Assembly: GCA_947561395.2 (NCBI GenBank)
Contig: OX387186.1
Coordinates: 40,629,220-40,693,219, forward strand
Source: Buxus sempervirens
Taxonomy: Eukaryota > Streptophyta > Magnoliopsida > Buxales > Buxaceae
Direction of reading: 5' to 3'
DNA: 64,000 nt
Below, piece after piece: positions 1-11,790 of the stretch (the first letter of the stretch is position 1; every line of letters begins with the position of its first letter). Made by a program: the position numbers and the translations under genes. The notes under the pieces are model-generated. The model saw nothing but the letters and a program-made list of their open reading frames with translations. It made no database searches and was not told where the DNA came from.

Positions 1-8
1 TGAACCTC

Positions 9-1611
9 ATGACGAGGTTGGGGAAATGTGTGGAAGGAGTAGAAAAAGAAAAAGAAACAGAGTTGGAGAGAGAGAAAAAAGAAACAGAAGAAAAAAGAAA
101 AATGAAAGGGAAAACAAAAATAGGAGAAGACACCCCCGAGGGTGCAGAAAATGAGGCATCAGACCTCATAAAAATAATAAAGAAAAGTGAATTTAATCTT
201 GTGGATCAGCCGAACAAGGTCCCAGCCTAGATTTCAATTCTGGGCCTTTTGCTAAATTCGGAAAAGCATAGGGACGCATTGTTAAGGGTGATACAGAGTG
301 CACATGTGTCCCAGACCATCGATCCGGACCAACTAGGCAAAATGGTTGGTCAAATTTTGTCACACAATGTGATAAGTTTCTCAGAAGGCGAGATAAGCCC
401 AGGTGGGTGTTATCATGTTGACCCTTTGCACATCACAGTGCTTTGTAAGGGCAGTATGATAGTACGGGTTTTAATTGACAACGGGTCAGCGTTAAACGTC
501 TGCTTGTTAATCACTTTTGTCAAGCTTGGTCTGGATCAGTCGAAGATCAAGCAAAATGGGAGGATCGTGAAGGCTTTTGACAGCTCTAAGACACACTCCC
601 TTGGGGAGATTGAACTGCCGGTCACAATTGGACCGAATATCTTCAACATCACATTTGAGGTGATGGATATACCCGCACCACACAGCCTTCAATTTGCTCC
701 TAGGAAGGCCGTGGATATACTCGGCTAGGGCAATACCGTCCACGCTCCACCAAAGGGTGAAATACATAAGAGGGCAAAGGGTGATAACAGTCCTAGCTGA
801 GAATTTGGTGCCTCCCATTGTGTCACCTGATGTACCCTTAATAAATGTAGACTTAACTGTTGACAAGATTGCATTTCACTCGTTTCAGTTTGGGACGGTT
901 AATTTCATACCTGGGGGGTGTGAGAAAAAAGAAAAGAAGGGGACAACTGCTGAAGAAATGGTAAAGAAAGTGATGGAGAAATACCACTTTCACCCGGGAA
1001 AAGGCTTGGGATTTAACTTACAAGGAATGGTGGAGCCCATCAGGGCCAAGAAGCTGATCCCAAAAGTAGGGTTGGGGTTTAAACCCAGAGGTTGGATGAG
1101 GATGAAGTACGAAGAAGGAGAGAAAAGAAGCAAAGGAAAACTTCCTTATCTAAGGGAGAATTTTCCAAGACCCTCATGTATAATCCAACTATCTCCTTCT
1201 ATGGACCAATCTAAGCCTCCTTACCGAAACATCAACCCATTCCAAAAGCCTTCTATTTCGGCCTTACAACCATACAACCCATCTCCTATACTGGAAACAG
1301 CAGATGGGCCTGGGCCACAGCCCGAGTAGCAGGTGGATTTCTCTGAGGATGTTGGGGCTTTATTCGCCATGATTGAGGGCGATAAGACAGGAGCAGACAT
1401 GGACCTGCCGTTCATTGACTGGGCAGCAGTTAAAATCCCAGATGAGGTTATATTTGGACTGGGCCCCGTAGCAGAAAACGGCAGTACCCACCCGGTGATG
1501 ATGGCATCGGATTTTGGGCTTGAGGAGCAAGCTTGCACAATTTCCCCTGCTCCCCAAAATTTTGTATTGAACAATTAGGAGGAAACTCCCCTTACTTTTG
1601 AAGCAGCGTCT
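9..1611 (+). pseudogene. A-I gag tail, aspartic protease and G-patch-like region
   Basis: The gag tail is a highly charged Lys/Glu-rich stretch. The protease follows, with the LID-N-G-S-A-L-N active-site motif (catalytic Asp codon at 477-479). About 958-1095 encodes a glycine-rich segment (HPGKGLGFN ... KVGLGFKPRGW) that resembles a G-patch, as is common in this lineage. The frame is broken by TAG at 228-230, by a frameshift near 685-695 (extra bases compared with A-II at 57320-57335), and by TAG at 1327-1329 and 1576-1578. A-II has CAG at the site matching 1327 and TGG at the site matching 1576. The gag core lies left of the window. Confidence 0.85.
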
Positions 1612-3444
1612 GTGTGGCAAACTGACGCGACTTCCAAAAAAAAAACTCCAATAGTGGAATGCCATTTCCCTGAAGGTCCTAATGAGCCTTCGTCTTCAGA
1701 GGGATTATGTTTAGAAGGCTCACAAAAAAACCAAAAAGATTTTTCTATTTTTTCTAGAAAATTTAATTTTTTCAAAAAGTTCCAAACCACTTATGAACCA
1801 TATAAGCAAACCGAATTGGACCAGGTTGAATATGACTTCGACCTTGAGCTCGACTTTGATCTCATGGGGATCGAAGAAGAGACCAAGGTCGAAGAAGAAG
1901 ATGTTCCAAGAGAAATTGAATATCAATTGGAACGTCATGAAAAGGGGGTCCAACCTAATATTGAGGAGACCATTTCAATAAACCTTGGGACCGAAGATGA
2001 CCCAAAAATAGTGAAAATTGGGGCATGCTTATCTGATGTGCAGCGTGATGACATGACACGGTTCTTGGTAGATTATAAGGATGTGTTTGCTTGGTCATAT
2101 CAGGACATGCCAGGGTTGGACACTGACATGGTGGTGCACAAGTTGCCAATTTTGCCAAGGGTTAAGCCAATTAAGCAGAAGCTGAGAAGATTGAAACCTG
2201 AATGGACTCTGAAGGTCAAGGACGAAGTGGTCAAGCAATTCCAGGCAGGGTTTCTGGCAGTCTCTATGTACCCCAAGTGGCTCGCAAACATAGTGCCGGT
2301 ACCAAAGAAGGACGAGAAGGTCAGAATGTGCATGGACTATAGAGATTTGAACAAGGCAAGCCCAAAGGATGATTTTCCGCTCCCACACATTGACATTCTG
2401 GTCGATAATACTGCGGTACATAGCCTATTCTCTTTTATGGATGGTTTCTCTAGATACAATCAGATCAAAATGGCTAAGGAAGTTCAAGAGAAAACAGCGT
2501 TGATCATGCCTTGGGGCACCTTCCACTATACAGTCATGCCATTTGGGCTTAAAAACGCTGGGGCAACATACCAGCAGGCCATGACAGCACTATTCCATGA
2601 CATGATCCATAAGGAGATGGAGGTCTATGTGGATGATATGATTGCCAAATCATGCAAAGAAGAGGACCACTTGATCAATCTGAAGAAGGTGTTTGATCGA
2701 CTCAGGAAGTACAGTCTACGGCTTAACCCGGCAAAATGTGTCTTTGCGGCTACATTAGGAAAGTTGCTGGGATTTATTGTGAGCCGAAGAGGAATTGAAA
2801 TTGACCCGGCTAAAGCCAAGGCCATAATTGAAATGCCAGCACCCAGAACGGAGAAGGAGGTTAGGGGCTTTCTTGGAAGAATTCAATATATAAGCCGGTT
2901 TATAGCACAACTCACTACTATCTGTGAACCAATTTTCAAACTCTTGAGGAAGAATAACCCGACGGTCTGGAATGAGGATTGCCAAGAAGCCTTTGACACA
3001 ATCAAGGGGTATTTACTGAACCCGCCTGTGTTAGTACCACCAACTCTAGGAAGACCACTGATCCTGTACTTGTCAGTGTTGGAAACGTCGATGGGATGTG
3101 TCTTGGGGCAACATGATGAGACAGGTAGAAAAGAAAGGGCAATTTACTATCTGAGTAAAAAATTCACAGAATACGAAGCCAAGTACTCACCATTGGAAAA
3201 GACTTGTTGTGCTCTAGTGTGGGCAACTCAGAGTCTAAGGCATTACTTCCTTAGTCACTCCACATTGTTGATATCCCAGATGGACCCTTTGAAATATTTA
3301 TTTGAGAAACCGGCATTAACTGGCAGAACGGCGAGGTGGCAGTTACTACTATCCGAGTTTGACCTCACATACGTCACTCAGAAAGCGATCAAGGGGCAAG
3401 CCATTGCTGATCACCTGGCTGCACATCCTTTGCCAGAATACTAA
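1612..3444 (+). pseudogene. pol: A-I reverse transcriptase and first RNase H
   Basis: About 610 codons are open in the frame of the preceding protease segment. An acidic linker is followed by the reverse transcriptase palm: fingers motif (WLANIVPVPKKD), CMDYRDLNKASPKDDFPLP, FGLKNAGATYQ, and the catalytic YVDD box at 2626-2637. The thumb (GFIVSRRGIEID, 2770-2805) is present here but deleted in A-II. The first RNase H follows (LETSMGCVLGQHD, YSPLEKTCCALVWA). A TAA at 3442-3444 ends the open stretch; the A-II copy reads His at this place. Product: an RNA-dependent DNA polymerase plus RNase H that acts on the element's RNA inside cytoplasmic particles. This segment alone looks catalytically complete. 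Confidence 0.9.
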
Positions 3445-3447
3445 CCA

Positions 3448-3876
3448 TTGAAGACCAACTTTCCTGATGAGGCAATTCTGTTTACTGAAGAGGAGGAAAG
3501 TGAGAGTTCTTGGCAGATGTTCTTTGATGGGGCCACCAACATGAATGGAAATGGAATAGGGGCAGTCTTGGTCAAACCAGATGGTTCACACATCCCGATT
3601 GCAGTGAAGCTAAGATTCCAGTGCACCAATAATATTGCAGAGTATGAAGCATGTATAATTGGATTGCAAGCCACTATAGATCATGAAGTGGAGGAACTTG
3701 ACGTATACAGAGATTCGAGTCTTATCATCTTCCAAACAACTGGTGAATGGAAAACCAAGGATCACAAATTGATCCCCTATCACCAGTATTTGGAAGAAAT
3801 GAGCACAAATTTTACTCGAATTTGCTTCAAATATATGCCAAGGGCTAAAAATTAATTCGCGGATGCTCTAGCAACA
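3448..3876 (+). pseudogene. pol: A-I second (archaeal-type) RNase H domain
   Basis: In frame after the stop at 3442. It has the FFDGATNMNGNGIGAVLV start with the first acidic residue, then NNIAEYEACIIGLQ with the Glu, then ELDVYRDSSLI with the Asp, in the spacing of an additional archaeal-type RNase H. This second domain between RNase H and integrase separates Tat elements from other plant Ty3/gypsy lineages (established knowledge). A TAA at 3853-3855 stands where A-II has CAA, a C-to-T change. The final catalytic segment lies just after the stop (DALATLASMV). Confidence 0.85.
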
Positions 3877-5169
3877 TTGGCTTCCATGGTCAGCATGCCA
3901 GAAGGCGTAGACATCAAACCACTGGAAATTAAGGTCAGAGATGAACCAGCTTATTTTCTCGTTCTAGAGGGAGCACCCGAAAAGGAAACACCATGGTTTC
4001 AAGACATCAAAAATTTCTTGAGCAATCGGAGTTTACCAGAAAATGCCACTTCTACTGAGAAGAAAATGATACAGAGATTGGCTGGTCAGTTCCTACTAAG
4101 TGGTGGACACCTGTACAAGAGATCACATAACGACATCCTGCTCAGGTGCGTTGCTAAGGCTGAATCAGAAAAGTTGATCGAGACTGTACATGGAGGAGTT
4201 TGTGGACCCCATATGAATGGACACATGTTGGCAAAGAAGATCCTGCGGTTGGGATACTACTGGTCAACCATAGAGCATGATTGCTGTATACATGTCAGGA
4301 GGTGTCACCAATGTCAGATATATGCAGATAACAAGCATGCACCCCTAAGTGAATTGCACAACATGACATCACCATAGCCCTTCTCTATGTGGGGCATAGA
4401 TGTCATTGGCATGATTTCCCCTAAAGCATCGAACGGGCACAGATTCATCTTGGTGGCAATTGATTATTTCACTAAGTGGGTAGAAGCGGCTTCATATGCG
4501 AATATCACAAGCAACCATGTTATTAAGTTTTTAAAGAACATGAAGAAGATGTATGAGCAGTTTCAGATTACACACCATAAGTCCGCTCTGTACAGGCCAA
4601 AGATGAATGGAGCAGTAGAAGCAACAAACAAGAACATAAAGAAAATTATTCAGAAGATGGTAGTGAGTTACAAGGATTGGCATGAAATGCTGCCACTTGC
4701 TCTACATGCCTACAGAACCTCAATCCGGACTTCAACTGGGGCAACCCCGTATTCACTAGTCTATGGGATGGAAGCAGTCTTGCCAGTGGAAGTAGAAATC
4801 CCATCCCTTAGAGTTCTCATGGAAGCTGAATTAGAAGAAGCTGAATGGATACAGTCAAGAAGTGATCAACTCAACCTGATAGAAGAGAAACGATTGAAAG
4901 CACTTTGTCATGGCCAATTGTACCAGAGGAGAATGGCCCGAGCTTACAATAAGAAGGTGAAGCCCAGAACTTTCCAAGAAGGAAACTTGGTGCTTAAGAA
5001 AATCTTACCATTTTTGGAAGATCCTCGTGGTAAATTCAAGCCGAATTGGGAAGGGCCTTATGTTGTCAAGAAGGTCCTGTCAGGGGGTGCACTCATCTTG
5101 ACAGAAATGGATGGGACAGATTTTCCTGAGCCAATTAACTCTGATGCAGTAAAAAGGTATTTTCCTTGA
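3877..5169 (+). pseudogene. pol: A-I integrase with catalytic-core deletion
   Basis: The N-terminal HHCC zinc-binding region is visible (ETVHGGVCGPHMNGHM ... CHQCQIYADNKH, about 4185-4335). TAG at 4375-4377 replaces a Trp codon of A-II. The core begins with the first Asp (MWGIDVIGM). Between codons at about 4528 and 4537 roughly 72 bp are missing compared with A-II 63388-63470, and these include the second catalytic Asp (VSDNASN in A-II). The Glu (NGAVEATNKN) and the C-terminal part with RTFQEGNLVLKKI and GPYVVKKVLSGG remain. The polyprotein ends with TGA at 5167-5169. Without the second Asp this integrase cannot catalyse strand transfer. Confidence 0.9.
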
Positions 5170-6149
5170 TTGAACATTACTAGGAAATGATCCGAGGCCA
5201 TCCTTCTTTGTTTCCCTCAAATTTAAATCCATAGTCTAGCCAAGTTGAGCCGGTTAGTTTCTTTGATAAACCTAAACCGGACTTACAGTCTTATATGGGG
5301 GCAAAATAAATTGGGGCAAGGCCAATTGGGGCAAAAAATAAAGAAAAAAGAGAAAAGAGAGAAAAAAGCAAAGCAAATGGCAAATGAAATCCAAGTGCGA
5401 AAAGAGAGGAAAAGGATACAATTTGGGGAAGAAGGGTTAAATTCATCATAACTGTAAGTCCGGTTGACCTATTTCCACATTTGAAAAAAATGTTGAGCCT
5501 TAATACCTTTTCTTTCATAAACTGAGCCTAGCCTTTGTTTCGTCCTATTTCTAAGCCCTCGATGATCTTCGCATATTCATTCAAATTTCAGAGTAAGATT
5601 GGTGATGACGGAATACAGAAGTCGGCTCTAGTGAAAACCGTAACTGGCGCTAGGGGCAATATCGACAAGAAAAAAAAGAAAAAAAATCAAAGGTTGAGTT
5701 GATCATGTGATCCAAGCTTGAAGAGAAATCAACACAAGTACTGAGACTGAGCAGATTGGGTAATATAGTCAATTCTGGAAAAAAGGCATTTGGGGATGAC
5801 TCTAAAGGTCCTAAGATGGACAGATCTGATCCTTCCTTATTACTTGGACTACCCTTTTCATTATTTTAACTTGGTTTTAATTCCTTTAATTATGGGTGAC
5901 TAAATGCATGGACAAAATTTCAAAAAAAATAAAATAAAAAAAATAAAAAAAGAAAAACTATACTTTGGCCAGTGATGATAAATCAAATACTTTTCATAAA
6001 ACCTTTGTTTTTACAAGCATCTGAGCATTCTGAGGCCAATAATATAAAAAATTTATTTTTGAATTAAATCCTTTGTCTTTTCACCATTGGAGTTTGCTTT
6101 CATACAAAGGTATGAAAAGAAAAAGAAAAAAAATGTGCAGGAAATAAGG
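5170..6149. other. Noncoding region after pol of A-I
   Basis: About 1 kb without a supportable gene. A-rich runs occur at about 5336-5350, 5670-5685 and 5920-5955. No hairpin array, tRNA or ORF that I trust. The minus-strand gene that follows ends at 6150. Confidence 0.6.
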
Positions 6150-7908
6150 CTAGTTTCTGTCCCCTAGCCGCTCCTCAAGCTCCTGAATCCGAGCTGCTTG
6201 AGCTGCAATTACTCCAGAAGCCCCCTCTACAGCGGGATCACTCAAGAAGGAAATGACCTCATCTGAAAGGGTCTGTCTAATCCGCATACTCCTAAGGTCG
6301 GCTAAAGCATCCTGGTACTTCTACCGTATCATCCGAACCTCAAAGCGGCGGGCCTGCCTCTGCTTCTCAAGTTGCTTTTCCATAGCAAGACGGCAGGATA
6401 CCTGCTCTGCAAGTTGCCTCTCCATGTCAAGACCCCGTATGCTAAGCTCCTGGGCCTCTCGTACCCATATCTGCTAAAGTCGCTTGTGAAAAGCTCTCTC
6501 AGACTCCAGGATGTCCTCATAAGTAGGAGCCAAGACTACAAGAGAATCTGCAGGTACTGGGGCTTGACTCTGTATCTGCTCCTTGATCCAGAAGAGATAG
6601 TCCTTCACATGGGACTCAGAGAAAATGGGGCTACGCATAAAGCGAACATAGGACCACTCCCTCATCAACCAAGCATTCAGCTTCATGGTGGCTGGTGAAA
6701 GTGGCCCAAGGTGGTCTTCATATCTACTTGGGATTATAATCCCCTGGGTTGCTCTGAACTGACGAAGAACCCGCAAAGGGAGGTAAAGCACCCTGTGTCT
6801 CAAGCCAACCAGAACCAAAAAGTTGCGGTCTCGGAAACTGATCACAGTCTCTGCATTGGGCTGATAAGTACTAGGCCACCTCACTTGATTATCCTGGAGT
6901 GTAGCCAAGAAAGTAAACCAGCCCTGTTTACCCCCTGGAATGTCAGGACACCCCCGGTTGCTCATCAAAATGGGAACTTTCAAGCTTGGGAAGAAGTGTC
7001 GATTGATCTCCTCAATCTGACTCATGTGGTCAAGTAGCCAAAGCTGCAAAGGAGGAGAGATATTTCAGTGTATTGCAAAAGAAAAAAAAAGCAAAAAGCA
7101 AAAAAGAAGAAAAAGAAAAAAAATAGCAAAAAAGAAAAAATTGCAAAAAAAAAAGAAAAAGGAAAAAAATTACTTGCAGGATAGGGGCACATGACAGGAA
7201 GCGCTTTGCCTTCCTGTAGTAACAGTCAGTCAAAGCCTGATACATCTCCGCCAAAATCATAGGAGCCAATCTCTCCCGCTCCCTAACCTGGCATACAACT
7301 GAGATTAGGGCCAAGTCCACCTCATCGTCATCCTGAGGGAAAAGTAGTTGGTTAACCACTATCAGGGTCAAGGCATTGAACCTGACTTCCTTGTTCTCTC
7401 CCCTCAAGAGATTCTCAGTCAGAAAAGACTTGGACAAAGTCAAAAGGGTGTCAGAATCCCCTAAGTCCTTCTTCCATATACCCAGGAAAGTAGAAGCCTC
7501 CTTGTAGCTGGGCCTAAGGGGTGGGTTCACTACCTTCTCAGCAAATCTCAAGGCCAAGATGGTTTCCACCTCTTCAATAATCGGGGTCATCTCATGGTTT
7601 CCAAAACAGAAAAGGTTAAGGTCGGGTACCCAATGGCCAATCATAGCCTCAATAATCTCCCACTTGAAGGGAATCTTCGGGATGAGTAGAATGTGGCCTA
7701 GATGGTTGGAATCCCATCCCCTTTCTTCATCAAGAGTCATAGAATTAACCCATCTAGTGTAAAATGAATCGACAGGATTATACCCAGTGAGATTAGGGGG
7801 TTTTGATCTAAAAGGCTGTTTTGCAGGGTAGGCTGCGTGGACAGACAATGGCAAGGCAGAGGATGATCCGAAATCCATTGGAGATGATGGGAGCAAGCTA
7901 GAACCCAA
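6150..7908 (-). pseudogene. Antisense gene 1 of A-I: plant mobile domain-like protein, two exons
   Basis: On the minus strand, exon 1 starts with ATG at 7908 and runs 245 codons to 7174. A GT...AG intron of 130 bp (7173-7044, donor GTAATT, acceptor TTTGCAG) follows, and exon 2 continues in phase from 7043. The protein has a FGNHEMTPIIEEV segment at residues 102-114, which resembles the plant mobile domain/DUF7745-type proteins common in plant retroelements; this is my recognition, not a search result. The C-terminal part is Glu/Gln/Arg-rich and likely coiled coil (ERQLAEQ ... EKQLEKQRQ). Two in-frame TAG codons at 6474-6476 and 6321-6323 interrupt it before the final TAG at 6150-6152; both would be one C-to-T change from CAG. 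Its role in the element is unknown. Confidence 0.7.
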
Positions 7909-7987
7909 TGGGAGGAAGAAAAAAAACGAAAAAGGGGTTTTTTAAACTCAAAAACTCGTAAAAAAACGCAACTCCCGAGGCTGGTTG

Positions 7988-7995
7988 TATTTATA
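7988..7995 (-). promoter_or_regulatory. TATA box of antisense gene 1
   Basis: The minus strand reads TATAAATA about 80 bp upstream of the ATG at 7908, with a hairpin array directly upstream. This repeats the order of hairpin array, TATA, leader seen in the LTR of the same element. Confidence 0.6.
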
Positions 7996-8006
7996 GCATT
8001 TTTTAA

Positions 8007-8150
8007 TGTATCCGATATATCAGATCAGATACATAAGAACTTCTTCATATCCGATGAACAATGCCGAATACAAAGGGGATTATGTGTATCCGGCATGTTA
8101 TGCCGGATACAAAGAAATATCAGTGTATCCGGTCTGATATGCCGGATACA
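8007..8150. repeat. GTATCCGGC-type hairpin array upstream of antisense gene 1
   Basis: Four inverted repeats: 8007-8033 (imperfect), about 8047-8072 (imperfect), 8085-8111 (stem TGTATCCGGCA, loop TGTTA, perfect 11-bp stem) and 8124-8150 (stem TGTATCCGG/C-type, loop TGATA, one or two mismatches). The same stem type recurs in the A-family LTRs and at 15950-16016, 26725-26972 and 40632-40697. Confidence 0.9.
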
Positions 8151-10379
8151 AAGAAAAAATGCAAAAAAAAAAAAGAGAAAATGGAGAAAAATCCGAAATT
8201 TTTACCTATTTTACCTGTGTACAATTCATAATTGCATGAAATTGAAAAGAAAAGAAGGCAAGACAAGAGAGAATGAATAAAAAAATTTCTTTCATATATA
8301 TATGCAAGTTTCTTTGTACAAAGTGTGATGAAAAATACATAAATATCCTAATCTACTACTCCTGTGCAGGATCACCTCGGTGTCCCTTGTCCCATCCTCC
8401 TCTGTGACCTCTACCTCGAGGTGATCGGCACCTAGAGTATGCCAAAATACGCTCGGCAGCATGGCGAGGAAGCCGACCCACAACCGACTGGATCTGATAC
8501 TCCAAGCAATACTCCAAAAGGTCTGGAGGCGGATCAGGAGCAGAATCTGGGGAAGAGGCCTCGGGCTCAGCATATACAGGCTCGACTGGACCCTCCGCCA
8601 TAGCGGCCTCCGCTTCCGCAGATCCAGAAGGCCCAGCAGTAGCAGAAGAAGGGCCAGGAACAGAAATAGCTGGGCCAACAGAAGAAAAATAAGAAATTGA
8701 GGTATCCAAATGAACCAAGGAGATGAAACTAAAGAAAACTTACCAGGGACCTCAGGAGCAGGATCAGGAGTCGCCACAGGGGATGAAGTGCCGGCAAGAG
8801 CATTAAGAGCCGAGTCTACAACCGGAATGTCTACAGGGTCCACGGGAGCCCCAGGATCCGTAGGAGCAGCACGTACAGGAGATGCAGTAGGATCAGGAAC
8901 AGCAGCCGGGGCATCATCAGGATCAACAGCCCGAGCCGGAGATGGAACAAGTACAAGGAAATCAGGCTCAAAAGCAGCATCCTGATCTGGGACTGGGCCC
9001 TACAAAAGCAAAAAGGTTTATATCAGAACAACAAAAACATGGAAATGAAAGAGATAAAATTGTAAAGAATCAGATACCTGTCTAGACTGAAGCTCGGCAA
9101 TCTGAGCCTCCAGCTCTCTGATCTGAGCATCCCTCTTGGCCACGACCGCGTCATGCTCTGTGATCATATCCTCGATCACGGCCCGCTGGCTCTGGAACCG
9201 GTCCCGCACGGCATTCAGCTCATGTACCTGCCAATAAGCACAGAATTAGAGTCAGAAATACAGGATTGAAGGAAAGGGGATGGAAAATGAAGATCACAAA
9301 ACTCACTGTATCATCGTGAACCCGGATGTAGATCCCGCCGATCTCTGTCACTCTGACACGAGTGGGTTGATCCATCAAGCACCCAATGGATACTCTCTGG
9401 ATCCACTCGTCGTAATCCCCAGCTACTGTGAACCCCTCCGCATCCTGAAAGTGATCAAACTGATCAACATTGAAACCCGGTAGGAGCGTGTCAAGACCCA
9501 CAGGAGGAGGGGGAACTGTAAGACCCCAGTTTTGAGTAGAAAAAAAAAATATAATAATAATAAGCAATATAAAATAGTAGGTAAAATAAAATATATGCAA
9601 AAGTATGAACACATGGATTTATGGACAGGCTTAATCAAAATTTGTTCATTGATGGAGATTTGTGGTCATTAGTTGTCAAAGAGAATAAGCTTAAGTGGAT
9701 GCGGGAAAATGTAGGGTTTTCAGTGGGCGAGCATGCACAGGATCAAGGCTTTTAAAAGGTTGTCATGCGGCAATACATATGCGAGCGTGTGGAAGGTATA
9801 TATATACTAAAGGGGAAATTAGGGTTTTGGGTTTTCGAATGCTCGCATCGTATTTTGTAACTGGGCGATTTGGCGATTGCGGCTGAAATGGCGACTAGGG
9901 TTTCTGTTCATGAAGAACGAGAATCGCAAGGGCTAAAAGAAGGGTTTTGGAGCTTAAGTTCAGTGGGTTGTTTCTCTCTGCTCGAAAAGATTTGTTTCGG
10001 TAGATTTTTCATTCCCGTGCGTGGCCGGAGTAGTGATCGGCCGAGGTTTTACCATTCGGAAATAAGCGCATTCATGTGAGTAGCACTGATTTACAACTGG
10101 GATTTGTGTTTTATGTTTCTATCGAGATTATCCTGATGCATGGTTTATATGTTAAGTGATAGTAGGAGTTTTCTGGTTTTTCTGGTTTTCGGGAAATGAC
10201 ATGAACAGAGTCTCCGGATTGAATTTTATCTTTAAGAATAAAAGTGTTTAGATTAAATCCAAATATGGTTGGGAAGTCTTCTGGGAGTATTAGGAGTGTA
10301 TTGGAGCAATTACAGACCTAAACCAACCGGCCAGACTTGTAGATCTTGGAATAACAGAGAAACAAAAATCACAGGGGGT

Positions 10380-10645
10380 ATCCGCCCACCTCGCGCTCAC
10401 CGGCGCTCACCTAAGAGGTAGGCGCCCCGTTAAACATGACCCACCGCCCACCTCGCGCCCGGCTGGCGCTCATCTCGCGCGAAGTAGAAAACGATGCGCG
10501 AATCTCGCGCGAATCTCACGCCCATCTCGCGCTCATCTCACGCTCACCTAGCGTCGGGTGAGCGGTAGGTCCATTTTTGACTGTTTCTTCACTGCCGACC
10601 GGCGCTCACCTCGTGCCCACCTCAGGAGGTGAGCGCATAGTCCAA
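10380..10645. repeat. CG-rich repeat cassette in T1
   Basis: Many repeats of GCGCTCACCTCGCGC-like units, with short hairpins such as CACCTC-AG-GAGGTG. It is much richer in C and G than the surrounding LTR. T3 carries a different cassette (GCGCCAACCT units) at a similar distance from its start. Confidence 0.7.
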
Positions 10646-11790
10646 TACACTTGCCGAATTACATAATTTGTTGGAAAATAGCCCCTTAATTACATGAAAG
10701 ACATTTAAGTAAATGTCATGTGTATTTATTTCTCCATTTACTTAAGTCTTTATATGTAAATAAGGTTTTACCCCCCATTTGGAACCAATAAAAATACTTC
10801 CAAGGTCTAATTCCCAGCCAATAAAAAGTCAACTTTCCAGTTCATGCCTAAATCCCGGTTTTTATCAAAATGCCCGGTTTGGGTTTAATACCCAGATGAG
10901 TGATCCAGGAGCCCAAAAAATTCTAGGAGATGTGTTTACCCACCAATAGACTACAACCAAAATTTGAGCCCGAAACTCCTTGTAGATTTGTCTAGAAAAA
11001 TTATATACCAAAAGTCAACGTTTTTAACCAGACTTAGAATATTTTGAGGTCCGAAACTTTTTGTCTCAGAATTGATTGCTTTTTGGTATGGTGACCTTAT
11101 AGGGGATCCTAAGACTATTCCACTCATCCAAAATGTGTTTCTAGGGTTTTATGACATTCATTTGATTGATTTGGATTATGAAAGCGAAATTTAGAATCTA
11201 GGAGCTGTTTTGCTGGATTATGTTTAATCGAAGTTTGGATGCTGAAATCACTTCTGTATAATCTGCTTTATTCTGAAAGTCAGTTTTGAAACCATATTGT
11301 TTTGCTGAAATACATCTACACTATTATGCTAGTTCACCTTTGAATGCACGGTGCACTTCAGGAATGATTTACTTGAACATGTTGATCTATATATATATCA
11401 GTTTCACATGATGGAAAATACATTGGGTTGATTTGCTAGTTTTATACTTACTACTGGTTTCACTTGTTTGGAAACTTTAAATGTATTGTAAAGATTTCCT
11501 TGGTATGAATGAATTGAGTTTTACTTCCAAATGACATGTGTTACGGAAATGAGAAGATACTGAAAGTACTTGAGGTACTGCTTGGTCCAGAGGGACAGGT
11601 GATGAATTGTGATGAGTTCTTACATGATGTGGAATGAATGGTTTTGTTTTGATATTGAAATCGAGCTTTATACGATGTTTACTGTTTTGGTCTAGCTTGT
11701 CCTGGATCCAGAGTCTAAGCTTAGTAATGTGATGTTATTGTTGGTTGTTGAAATTGCATGGCCTTGTGTGTTGCCACGACCGGTGTAGAG

